A program made the position numbers and the translations under genes. Positions 18,048 through 26,338 of a stretch of 64,000 nt of DNA are shown here, piece after piece. The first letter of the stretch is position 1; every line of letters starts with the position of its first letter. The stretch spans positions 186,001 to 250,000 of the forward strand of contig CAVXFB010000003.1 in NCBI GenBank assembly GCA_963760935.1, read 5' to 3'. Origin of the DNA: CAVXFB01 sp963760935. GTDB taxonomy: Bacteria > Planctomycetota > Planctomycetia > Pirellulales > Thermoguttaceae. The notes beneath the pieces are model-generated. The model worked only from the letters and a program-made list of their open reading frames with translations, searched no databases and was not told the DNA's origin.

Positions 18048-19004
18048 TTAGCGGTAAACCCACTGATAGTCAACCCCGCCGGGGATCCCGTAGTGAATTT
18101 CCGTCTCATGCTCGTAATACGGGTCGCCGGGCCGCCAGAAATTGAGTTTCAGGGCCTTTTGGTAGCGTTTGCGGGCTTGCAACGGCGACTCCCCCAGCTT
18201 GTACTGCCCCGGTTCATCCTTCCAACGGTAAGCATTGGTCAGCCCAAACACGTAGATCGAGAATCGCACGATCCGCGGATCGATGTCCTCCCACGTGGCG
18301 ATGCCCCAGGCACTTTCGCCCACGGCCAGGTCGCGACACATTTCCACCGACGTTAAGAACTTCCGCTTCGGATCTTCCCGCATGCGGATGGCATCCATCG
18401 CGACCGGAATCACGCGGTCGGGATAGGCCTTGGGGGCAAAGCCTTCGTCATCCTTCATATGCTGGTGACCTTCGAGCACAAACTCCGGTGTGAAATGGAT
18501 CGGACGATCAACCGATTTCACATCGTACAGCAATCGGTTCTGGGCCGTCGCATAGGGCAGCTTGGCGTCTTCCACCGGGTGCATCACTTTGCCGGTGTTC
18601 GTGACCACATATACCATGTACCAGATCATCTTCCGCTGCATAAAGCCGCTTGGCTGCGGCACATCGACTTCGATCATTCGAACCGGTTTGAACTCGAACT
18701 TCAGCACCCACACATCCTGGTGAAAGGCGATGTCCTTGGCCCAGTCGAACTTCGGATCGGCGGCCAGCAGCGCGACCACGTCGTGTCGGCTGACGGTCTC
18801 TTCCAACTTCTGCATGGGGTTGATCGTAATGAGCACGCCTGGGGCCAAGCGGCGGTACGGCGATTTGGTGCTCAGCGGCTTCGCGGCCGTCCCCTTCGCA
18901 CCAAGCTTGGCCGGCTTTTCGGCATCCTGCGCCGCAAGCCGCGAGGCGGCCATGATGACAATCGCAGCCGCAATCCACGTCCCCAAAGACATCGTTCGAT
19001 TCAT
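18048..19004 (-). CDS. Secreted hypothetical protein
   Basis: A 318-residue protein beginning MNRTMSLGTWIAAAIVIMAA with probable signal-peptidase cleavage after RLAAQ; GGGGAA lies before the ATG. The mature part begins with a low-complexity Lys/Ala stretch, then a compact domain with blocks FDWAKDIAFHQDVWVLKF, MIWYMVYVVTNTGKVMHPV and WGIATWEDIDPRIVRFSIYV. It is Trp- and Tyr-rich and ends GVDYQWVYR. No enzyme motif is visible; the type seems restricted to planctomycetes. It is probably periplasmic. Confidence 0.75.
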   Translation of the reverse strand: MNRTMSLGTWIAAAIVIMAASRLAAQDAEKPAKLGAKGTAAKPLSTKSPYRRLAPGVLITINPMQKLEETVSRHDVVALLAADPKFDWAKDIAFHQDVWVLKFEFKPVRMIEVDVPQPSGFMQRKMIWYMVYVVTNTGKVMHPVEDAKLPYATAQNRLLYDVKSVDRPIHFTPEFVLEGHQHMKDDEGFAPKAYPDRVIPVAMDAIRMREDPKRKFLTSVEMCRDLAVGESAWGIATWEDIDPRIVRFSIYVFGLTNAYRWKDEPGQYKLGESPLQARKRYQKALKLNFWRPGDPYYEHETEIHYGIPGGVDYQWVYR

Positions 19005-19356
19005 TAAAGATTCCCCAGAAAAACGTGGACACAGCCGGGCATGAGAAACCGCCCAGCCGTCGCAGATTCTGACTCATTGTCCAGTATAGTTGGCCTACTG
19101 TGCGAGCGTCAAGCTGCGGGCTCCCCCACTGTAGCGGCATGCACTGTGGCATCCTTAGGCCACGAGTCGCAGCCACCATGGAGCCCGTTGTTTGCGTTCA
19201 ACCACCGGCGTGCGTCTCGGCAGAAACGTCGTTCTGCCGCCTGGTGGCGCTTGATCTTGCGCCCGCAGCAACTACCATCGAAGCTAGGAATCTATGTGTC
19301 CCGGGGCCGAATAGCTGCCTCGCCGTCTTGATGGTTGTTTACAGGAGTCGAGAGCC
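19005..19356. other. Divergent intergenic region, nothing recognised
   Basis: About 350 bases between two divergent genes for exported proteins. No RNA, repeat or small gene was supported. AGGAG at 19341-19345 is the ribosome-binding site of the rightward gene. Confidence 0.4.
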
Positions 19357-20069
19357 ATGTTTCGCGGTATTGTCGTGTTCATTGGAGGACTGGCACTGCT
19401 GTCCGCCTCTACACTTTCGGCGCAAAACGCCGCGCTTGGCCAAAAATATGGATCCGGTGTGCACGCGTACTTTGCCGGCGATTATGCACAGGCATACGAG
19501 CAGTTGACCGCGGCCGTCAACGCCGGATCGCGGGACCCTCGGGTTTTCTACTTCCGAGGCTTGGCCGATCTCAAACTCGGTCGAGGTCCCGAGGCAGCGC
19601 AGGATTTCAGTAAGGGCGCCGCGCTGGAAAGCAGAGATGCCAACAAGTTCTACAACGTGAGCAAGGCGCTAGAGCGGGTGCAAGGCGCTCCACGCGTCGA
19701 ACTGGAGAAGTACCGCGTCGACGCCCGCATGGCGGTGTTTGAAGCAAATGAGCGATATCGCAAGGCCCGCTACGAGGCCATTCATCGCGAGGAAAAACGG
19801 GTGATGCGACCGATGCCGCCGGCGCCGCTTGAGCCGCTTATCACACCGGAACCGATAGCCACCCCGACAAGCGACGCCGCGGACGACGTGTTCGCCGCGC
19901 CGGCCGGCGAAAAGTCCGCACCGAAAGCTGCCGCGTCACCGGCTCCTGAGGCGAAAAAGGCGCAGCCGCGCTGCCCGCCGAGAAACCGGCAGCCAAGGCC
20001 GAAAAGCCCGCAGCCGAAGAAAAACCGAAGGCCGAAGCGGACTCCGAAGCCGATCCCTTCGCTCAGTGA
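19357..20069 (+). CDS. Exported TPR-type protein, frameshift near the 3' end
   Basis: Starts at an ATG with AGGAG upstream and a signal peptide ending near TLSAQNAALG. Residues about 30-100 form two TPR-like helical repeats (HAYFAGDYAQAYEQLTAAVN; PRVFYFRGLADLKLGRGPEA). A charged linker follows, then a Pro/Ala/Lys-rich tail. Near 19960 the frame slips: the uncorrected frame continues with an improbable Arg/Pro-rich end to 20088. With one base added the tail reads LPAEKPAAKAEKPAAEEKPK and ends DPFAQ at 20069. The corrected end is much more natural, so an indel is inferred. The function is unknown. Confidence 0.7.
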
Positions 20070-20089
20070 CCTTCTGCTCGTGTCCTGAG

Positions 20090-21529
20090 CTATCCGAATA
20101 GCATGCCCGCGTAACCAACGACGCGGTCGCTTGGTGCGCCGGCGTCGGCGCTGGTCGCATACCCGGCCAATTCACAGCGAGTCAGGCAGCCTAGCTGCCG
20201 CAGCGCCTCCATCACAACGACGCAGGGCCCCAATCCACACATGCTGATGCGGTTCCGTCGCACGGTCTCATAGATGTGGGCCGGATCGAGCGTCTCAATG
20301 GCATCCAGTGCCAAGCGGTCCAAGCTTCGCGTCCCCGCATCGTCGGCAAAGTGGTTCATATCGCTCGAAATCACCAGCAGCGGACGATTCTCCAACTGGC
20401 CCAAGACGGCAGCCATTTCACCACCAAACCGCAGCAATTCCGGAAGCGTCCCGTCGCCGATTGCGATTCCTACCACCCGCACCTGCGGGGCCAATCGCGC
20501 GAGCAACGGCAACTGCACCTCGATGGCATGCTCCTCGCGATGAGCCTCGGCATCAAATGTCAGGCCGGTCACCCCACTCTGCAATTGGGCAGCCAGTGTC
20601 GGATCGGTGGTCAATTCACCGCCCGGAAAAAGCCATCGCCGATGCGGTGCCAGGGCCCAGGGGGCACCGTGCGCGCGATGCCGTGGGCAGACGATGATTG
20701 CCGTATTCGGAATTATCACTCGACTCAGCGCCGCGGCGGCTACCCGGCCAGAGTAAACCCAGCCGGCATGCGGCACCATCACGCCAGACCATGGCTCGGC
20801 AGCGGCCGGCGAGGCAAGGGAGAATAGCGATTCGACCTTGCGCTCGATCTCACGCGGGTTGGCGGGGTAGAAACTACCGGCCACGGCAGGCGGCCGAGAG
20901 TCCGACTCGGCCGTCTCCAAGCGGCCATGAATGGTGTGCCCCTCGAACACCCGCAACTTCGTGTGCTCATCTTTCCATGCGTCGGTGGGCAGGCCAGCCT
21001 TGATACACAATTGTTGCAGCAGCGTACGCGCGTCAAACCCATGCTCAACCGCCACGCCGGGCAGCAGTAGCCCCCTCGCGTGTCCCCGGGCAATCTGCAC
21101 TCCGTGTTTGCCGATCGTTATACATTTCAAGCGGTCTTCCCCGATGGCCGTCACCGTCTGCGGCGCCCAGAGAATCCAAACGTCGACGTCGAGTTGGCTC
21201 AGTTCATGGGGCGATATGGGATCGAAGCGCGGATCGTCGGTCGCAGCCCGATCGGCAGCCGTGTCCAGCGCCTGGTATAAGGGGGTGCCGAGGTCGACAT
21301 GGCCGCAGCAGGCGCGAAGGCGGCCGGTCCGTCTCAGCGTGACAAACGCACCGTAGACGGGCAGGTCGGCCACGTCGCCCAATCGGTCGCGGACCGACTC
21401 TGCAAGGTCCCTTCGCACCGCCGCCTCGACACGGCAGCCCGCCGCGCGCAAAATCCGCGACTCCTGCTCCTGGCTGAAGAGGAACGGTTGCGCCACGTTC
21501 GATTCGGGCCGTTGCTGCGAAGAGTCCAT
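20090..21529 (-). CDS. AmmeMemoRadiSam system proteins A and B fused (AMMECR1 + Memo)
   Basis: A 479-residue fusion. Residues about 15-200 match AMMECR1: YGAFVTLRRTGRLRACCGHV is the conserved LRGCIG-like block, followed by PLYQALDTAADRAATDDPRF. Residues about 213-479 match Memo, a dioxygenase-superfamily fold with metal-site histidines in VPHAGWVYSG and SSDMNHFADD, and it opens with PPAVAGSFYPANPREIE. In many genomes A and B are separate genes beside the radical-SAM member; here they are fused and the radical-SAM gene ends 20 bases upstream. The biological role of the system is not established. The start is tentative because the upstream ribosome-binding site is weak. Confidence 0.88.
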   Translation of the reverse strand: MDSSQQRPESNVAQPFLFSQEQESRILRAAGCRVEAAVRRDLAESVRDRLGDVADLPVYGAFVTLRRTGRLRACCGHVDLGTPLYQALDTAADRAATDDPRFDPISPHELSQLDVDVWILWAPQTVTAIGEDRLKCITIGKHGVQIARGHARGLLLPGVAVEHGFDARTLLQQLCIKAGLPTDAWKDEHTKLRVFEGHTIHGRLETAESDSRPPAVAGSFYPANPREIERKVESLFSLASPAAAEPWSGVMVPHAGWVYSGRVAAAALSRVIIPNTAIIVCPRHRAHGAPWALAPHRRWLFPGGELTTDPTLAAQLQSGVTGLTFDAEAHREEHAIEVQLPLLARLAPQVRVVGIAIGDGTLPELLRFGGEMAAVLGQLENRPLLVISSDMNHFADDAGTRSLDRLALDAIETLDPAHIYETVRRNRISMCGLGPCVVVMEALRQLGCLTRCELAGYATSADAGAPSDRVVGYAGMLFG

Positions 21530-21548
21530 CGTGCTCGACTTTCAAGCA

Positions 21549-22664
21549 TCAGTCACTTATGCGAATGGGGACGCGCCTTCCGCCCCACGTGCCCGGAGTT
21601 TCATCCCAACGGCCCGCAATCGGCGCATGGCAGTGACGGCATCGGCCGCCGCGGAGTTCAAAATCGCTGACCGAGTAGGCGTCGCGTCGCACCATGGCTC
21701 GACCACAGCCATGGCAATACGTGTTCTGGTGCGCCGGATCAAAGACGTTGCCGGTATATACGTAGCGCAGGCCCGCCTTTCGACCGATGTCGTGGGCCGC
21801 CCGCAGCATTGACGGTGGCGTTCCATGGCGGTCGGTCAGCTTAAAATCCGGATGAAACGCCGAAAAATGCAGCGGCACGTTCGGCCCTAGCTCCGTGGCG
21901 ATCCAATCACACATTCGCTTGATTTCTTCCGGCGAGTCGTTCGCCTTCGGTATGAGCAGATTGGTAATCTCCAGCCAAGTCTGACTTTCGCGTGCCAACC
22001 AACGGAGCGTGTCGAGCACCGGCTGCAAATGGCCGCCGCAATACTCTCGATAGAAATCGTCGGTAAAACCCTTGAGATCGACGTTGGCCGCGTCGATCGA
22101 TTCGTAGAAGGCCGGTCGGGCCGCATCGCTGATGTAGCCGGAAGTAACCGCCACCGTCTTGATGCCCATTGCGCGGCATTCACGGGCGGTGTCGATTGCG
22201 TATTCCGCCCAGATGATTGGATCGTTATAGGTGAACGCCACGCTGTGGCAGCCATGCCGCTTTGCCGCCGCGGCGATTTGCCGTGGCTCAGCCTGTTGGC
22301 ATGCCGCCTCGATGTTGCGCGATCGCGAACTGGTCCAATTTTGGCAGAAACTGCAGCCAAGGTTACAGCCGGCGGTGCCGAACGAAAGTACGGCCGTGCC
22401 GGGATAGAAGTGGTAGAGCGGCTTCTTTTCGATCGGGTCGATGCAGAATCCCGTGCTGCGGCCGTAGGTGGTCGAGACGATCTGACCGTCGCGATTTTCG
22501 CGCACGAAGCAAAACCCACGATCGCCCGGCCGCAGTGCGCAGTGGCGGGGGCAAAGGTCGCAAACGAGCCGCTTGCCATCATCCGACGGATGCCACCAAC
22601 CGTTCGCTCGGATTCTGTCGGCGGACTGTGCATCAGACGGCGGCGTTGTAATGATGCGTGGCAT
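21549..22664 (-). CDS. amrS: AmmeMemoRadiSam system radical SAM enzyme
   Basis: A 371-residue radical SAM protein. The cluster motif is C100-x3-C104-x2-C107 (CNLGCSFC) followed by QNW. Extra cysteines at the N-terminus (Cys35, 38, 42, 52) and a C-terminal zinc-ribbon-like tail (CHGCGRAMV, CRHCHAP) are typical of this family. AFTYNDPIIWAEYAID and DLKGFTDDFYREYCGG are further family blocks. It is cotranscribed with the A-B fusion gene 20 bases downstream. Its product is unknown. The ATG at 22664 has GGAGG about eleven bases upstream. Confidence 0.92.
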   Translation of the reverse strand: MPRIITTPPSDAQSADRIRANGWWHPSDDGKRLVCDLCPRHCALRPGDRGFCFVRENRDGQIVSTTYGRSTGFCIDPIEKKPLYHFYPGTAVLSFGTAGCNLGCSFCQNWTSSRSRNIEAACQQAEPRQIAAAAKRHGCHSVAFTYNDPIIWAEYAIDTARECRAMGIKTVAVTSGYISDAARPAFYESIDAANVDLKGFTDDFYREYCGGHLQPVLDTLRWLARESQTWLEITNLLIPKANDSPEEIKRMCDWIATELGPNVPLHFSAFHPDFKLTDRHGTPPSMLRAAHDIGRKAGLRYVYTGNVFDPAHQNTYCHGCGRAMVRRDAYSVSDFELRGGRCRHCHAPIAGRWDETPGTWGGRRVPIRISD

Positions 22665-22683
22665 GATCGATCATCCTCCGCCG

Positions 22684-23235
22684 TTACGTCACACTGCAAA
22701 ACTTTGGAACTTGGCTCTTCGCAAGGGCTACGACCTTTTCAAAATCGGCCTCGTTGGCGAACCCGCGGAGTGGAAGATACCACCACATGTTCTCCAGACC
22801 GTACAACATAAGACCAGAAGGTGTGCGCACTGCCTTGATGACTGCTTTCCAAATGAACTCAGAATGTCCTAGGCAATTCTGCACCACGATCTTGTCCTGC
22901 GTGATCTTCCAGACAACATTCATGTCCCTATCAGGTCGTTGTGCATATCGTCGCCGAATCGTCCAGCGAAAATCGAATCCTCGGAGAATAAACCAGTAAA
23001 GCCCAACGATGACACATCCAATGGGCGCAATTGGTGAACTCACCCCATCCTTTGGATCGAAAAGGATATCGCAGTATTGAAGGACGCCAATGAAACCACC
23101 AATGGCAATTAGCGCAAAAATGAAGTGGAGACAGACACGGAAAATCGGACGGCACATTTGTCGGAAATAATAACGATAACCCTGAATCAAGTCTTCGGCT
23201 GAGCCACGATACTCAACGATGATTGGCGGTTCCAT
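22684..23235 (-). CDS. YcxB-like membrane protein
   Basis: A 183-residue protein with two transmembrane segments (about residues 31-53 and 68-85) followed by a cytoplasmic domain. That domain resembles the YcxB C-terminal domain: VVWKITQDKIVVQNCLGHSE, then WKAVIKAVRTPSGLMLY and WWYLPLRGFANEADFEKVV. The function of this family is not known. It ends 20 bases before amrS, so cotranscription is possible, but no functional link is evident. Confidence 0.78.
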   Translation of the reverse strand: MEPPIIVEYRGSAEDLIQGYRYYFRQMCRPIFRVCLHFIFALIAIGGFIGVLQYCDILFDPKDGVSSPIAPIGCVIVGLYWFILRGFDFRWTIRRRYAQRPDRDMNVVWKITQDKIVVQNCLGHSEFIWKAVIKAVRTPSGLMLYGLENMWWYLPLRGFANEADFEKVVALAKSQVPKFCSVT

Positions 23236-23389
23236 AATTGCTCAACGCTTCCTTATCCCAAGCGTTCAACGCCTGGGGGGCGGCATTCCCAGATCGCCTT
23301 GATTTTCCGATCGTGCCGTTTAGGGACGAAACCGGCAATTCCACCCCTGAAGGGGCTGAACGCGAAGAAACAAGCTAACGTTTCCTGAA

Positions 23390-23409
23390 CCCAGACGTGA
23401 ACGTCTGGG
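23390..23409. repeat. REP-like palindrome
   Basis: CCCAGACGT and ACGTCTGGG are perfect 9-base arms around GA, in a spacer. I recall similar CCCAGACG palindromes as frequent intergenic elements in Pirellulales genomes. It may also act as a weak bidirectional terminator. Confidence 0.5.
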
Positions 23410-23524
23410 CTAGAGAAAAACGCGCCGCACTTCCAATTTCGCACGTGTGGTCGGCAAACTCCATCGGCCCGTCGATGGGAGTTGTCTCGCCATCTATGAT
23501 ACAGTTTTTTCCCAGGCTCTGGAA

Positions 23525-24148
23525 TCATGCCACAGGGGCAGTGTGCGACGCCAGACGCTTTCCCAACCGTCGAGCCTTTTTTCTCGCCCGACGGCCGATG
23601 TCCTTGTTCGGCTCGTCAGCCGCCAGGCCAATAAATAGCACGCCAATCGTTTTCGCACCGAGCAAGCCTGCCACCGATTTCAACAGGCCAACCATGCGCG
23701 TCATCATCCGGGCCATCAGTGAAGGTGCGGCCGACGCGGCGACAACCACCGCCAGTTTGCCTTTCCGCTTGCTCCGCATCTTCGGGCCGTACTTGCCCCA
23801 GGGCCAGTAAGCGAAGCATATCAACCGCTCAATGAACCGCTTCATCAACGCCGTAACTGTCCAGAAGTTCATTGGCGAGGCCAACACGATGGCGTCCGAT
23901 CGCTCGATCTCCTCCAAGATCGACTTCATGTCGTCATTGATCTGGCATACGCCGTGCGTCGGCCCTTCCTGCTGCGTGCAGGTCCGACAGTTCGTGCAGA
24001 ATTCGATGTGCTTGTCGAGAAGGTAGATCTTGTTGACTTCCGCCCCCGCTTCCCTCGCGGAGGCAAGAATCTCATCGACGGCCGAATCAACGACGCCGCC
24101 CTTGCGATACGTGCCAACAATGGCAGTTACCAGTCCACGATTGCTCAT
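23525..24148 (-). CDS. Iron-sulfur flavoprotein (NADPH-dependent FMN reductase fold)
   Basis: A 207-residue flavodoxin-like protein starting at the ATG at 24148 (MSNRGLVTAIVGTYRKGGV); the longer frame runs into the upstream spacer. The FMN phosphate loop is VGTYRKGGVVDSAVDEIL. A cysteine cluster, FCTNCRTCTQQEGPTHGVC, follows at about residues 50-70 as in iron-sulfur flavoproteins. DAIVLASPMNFWTVTALMKRF is the second FMN contact region. It probably moves electrons between a reduced nicotinamide or ferredoxin and an unknown acceptor. The next gene upstream on the same strand also encodes a ferredoxin-type protein, ending 55 bases away. Confidence 0.85.
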   Translation of the reverse strand: MSNRGLVTAIVGTYRKGGVVDSAVDEILASAREAGAEVNKIYLLDKHIEFCTNCRTCTQQEGPTHGVCQINDDMKSILEEIERSDAIVLASPMNFWTVTALMKRFIERLICFAYWPWGKYGPKMRSKRKGKLAVVVAASAAPSLMARMMTRMVGLLKSVAGLLGAKTIGVLFIGLAADEPNKDIGRRARKKARRLGKRLASHTAPVA

Positions 24149-24203
24149 CGATACAAAAGTCCTTTGTCGCCAAATTACATCAATCAATGTCACACAATCG
24201 AGA

Positions 24204-24932
24204 TCAATCTTCACGCCGTTCGCCGGGCAAGTTTGCGATGCTCCGCTTGATATAGCTTTGCGTCCATGGGCAAGCGGCGATACACATTCCACAGAATGTG
24301 TCCGATATGCCTGTGTTTCGCTGGGCTATCTCCCGTGCTGTGTGGCAGCAAACCGCGGCGTTGAAGAACGTGTCACGATGCTTGCCGGGCTCCCAGTTCC
24401 CTCCTGTGGCAGCCATGCCCGGACATGCATCAATGCATGCCCGGCAATTACCACATCGCGATTCCGTTACGGGGGTGCCCGTCGGCAATGGTGCGTCGGT
24501 GAGAACTCGGTTGAGCCTGATGGCCGCGCCAAACTCTTCATTGACAAGCAGTGCGCACTTGCCGATCCATCCGAGTCCCGCAAGCGTGGCGGTCGTCTTG
24601 TGAGGTAGCCGAGTCGAGAGAGTCTCCGAATCGATTCCCTCGTTCGTTGCCGCAGAAGCTATGGCAGTAAACCCTCGATGCCGCAAGAGGTCGGCGACTG
24701 AGTGGCTCAGCTTTGCCAGCAGAATGTTGACGCGGTCGTACTCGGCATAGTATGCCTTGGTGGGACCACAGCGTATCGACGCCACAATGTCGGGAGCCAA
24801 GGCGATGGCAAAGACAACTGCTCGCGGCAGATTGTGACGCACGTCAACCGATAAGCAAGTGAGGTCTGCAAAACCAATCAAGTTTGCGCCACTGGCATTC
24901 AGGTATTGAGTGATCTCGCCGGCAGGGGTCAT
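24204..24932 (-). CDS. Double [4Fe-4S] protein, epoxyqueuosine reductase (QueG)-like
   Basis: A 242-residue protein from the ATG at 24932, chosen because similar proteins begin close to EITQYLNASGANLIGFADL; the frame opens at a TTG at 25004. The C-terminal third carries two ferredoxin motifs, CGNCRACIDACPG and CGMCIAACPWT, plus an isolated CCHT. The middle LAGLGWIGKCALLVNEEFGAAIRL is the conserved region shared with QueG and reductive-dehalogenase-like proteins. At this length it lacks the C-terminal HEAT repeats of true QueG, so it is more likely an uncharacterised relative than the queuosine enzyme. It may supply electrons to the flavoprotein downstream. Confidence 0.78.
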   Translation of the reverse strand: MTPAGEITQYLNASGANLIGFADLTCLSVDVRHNLPRAVVFAIALAPDIVASIRCGPTKAYYAEYDRVNILLAKLSHSVADLLRHRGFTAIASAATNEGIDSETLSTRLPHKTTATLAGLGWIGKCALLVNEEFGAAIRLNRVLTDAPLPTGTPVTESRCGNCRACIDACPGMAATGGNWEPGKHRDTFFNAAVCCHTAREIAQRNTGISDTFCGMCIAACPWTQSYIKRSIANLPGERRED

Positions 24933-25016
24933 GCTCCACTCGTACTGATTCTTCAGAAATGCCGAGTTTCCTCCTAAGGCAGCGAGCCTTGCGATCCGAA
25001 TCAATTCGTGCCGTGG

Positions 25017-26338
25017 CTACGCTTCTTCGCCGACGCGACTGCGGCCGATGCTGTAGTAGGTGAAGCCAGCCGCCCGCATCCGCTCTGGACTATAAATGTT
25101 GCGGCCATCGAAGATCACCGACCCGCGCATAACGCGGCGCATCTCGCCGAAGTCGGGATGCACAAAATGTTTCCATTCCGTACAGATCACCAGGGCATCC
25201 GCGCCCAGCAGGGCATCATCTCGCTTCTGGCAATAGATCAGCCGGTCGCCGTAGATCGCCCGAACGTTGCTCATCGCCTCAGGATCGTGGACGCGGACAG
25301 TCGCCTTCTCGGCCAACAGTCGCTCAATCAAGACCAGCGACGGGGCCTCGCGGATGTCGTCGGTGCCAGGCTTGAAGGCCAGCCCCCAGATGGCGAAAGC
25401 CTTACCCGAAAGCGGCCCGGCAAAGTGCTGCTGGATTTTTTCGATGAGTACGGTCTTTTGCCGCTCGTTGACCGTGTGCACAGCGTCCAGGATGCGCGGC
25501 TCGACGCCATGCACCGAGCCACGGACGCCAGCGCGCGAACGTCCTTGGGAAAACAACTTCCGCCGTAGCCCGCCCCGGGAAAAAGGAACGCGAATCCGAT
25601 GCGGCTGTCGTGGCCGATGCCGCGGCGAACCTCGTTGATGTCGGCCCCAGCCCGCTCACAGATATTGGCCATCTCATTGATAAAGCTGATCTTCGTCGAC
25701 AAGAGCGAGTTGGCCACGTACTTGGTCATTTCAGCGCTTTCGGGCGACATCACCAGCAAAGGCTTGTCCGTTCGCAAGTAGGGCTGATACAAATCGGCCA
25801 GCACGGTGGTAACTTCCTGCCGCCGCGAGCCAATCACCACACGATCGGGCTTCATGAAGTCATCAATCGCCATGCCTTCCTTGAGGAACTCGGGATTGCT
25901 GGCCACGTCGACGTCGCGGCCACACAGTTTTTTGAGTCGGGCTGCCAGCTTGGCGTTTGTCCCGACCGGCACGGTGCTCTTGCAAACGACGATGCAGCGC
26001 TCGGCAATATGCCCAGCGAGCTGATCGATCACCGCCCATAGGGCCGAAAGGTCGACTGAACCGTCTTCGGCCGGTGGGGTGCCGACGGCGACGAATACCA
26101 GTTCGGCCTTGCTCGCTGCCGTGGCAAGGTCGGTAGTGAAGCTCAAACGGCCGTCGGCGACGTTGCGCATGACCAACTCGGTCAATCCCGGCTCGTACAA
26201 CGGGACGTGGCCGCGGTTGAGGACGTCGATTTTCTTCCGATCGCAATCGACGCACACGACGTCGTTGCCCGTCTCGGCCAAGCAGGTGCCTGTGACCAGT
26301 CCGACGTATCCCGTGCCCACGACGGTAATTTTCATCAC
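25017..26338 (-). CDS. ugd: UDP-glucose 6-dehydrogenase, frameshifted
   Basis: Oxidises UDP-glucose to UDP-glucuronate with two NAD for surface polysaccharides. The N-terminal Rossmann domain begins MKITVVGTGYVGLVTGTCLA and the catalytic cysteine is Cys262 in GSCFPKDVRAL. Around 25510, after ASVAR, the frame shifts; the rest (GVEPRILDAVHTVNERQKTV through WGLAFKPGTDDIREAPSL to the end) continues in another frame to 25017. One indel restores a normal length of about 440 residues, so an assembly error is likely. The start overlaps the gyrA stop: a GTG at 26338 or ATG at 26335 forming TGATG, so translation is probably coupled to gyrA. Confidence 0.92.

Noticed and set aside
25017..26338. Programmed frameshifting in ugd
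   Set aside because: The junction lacks a slippery heptamer and this gene is not known to use recoding; an indel is simpler.
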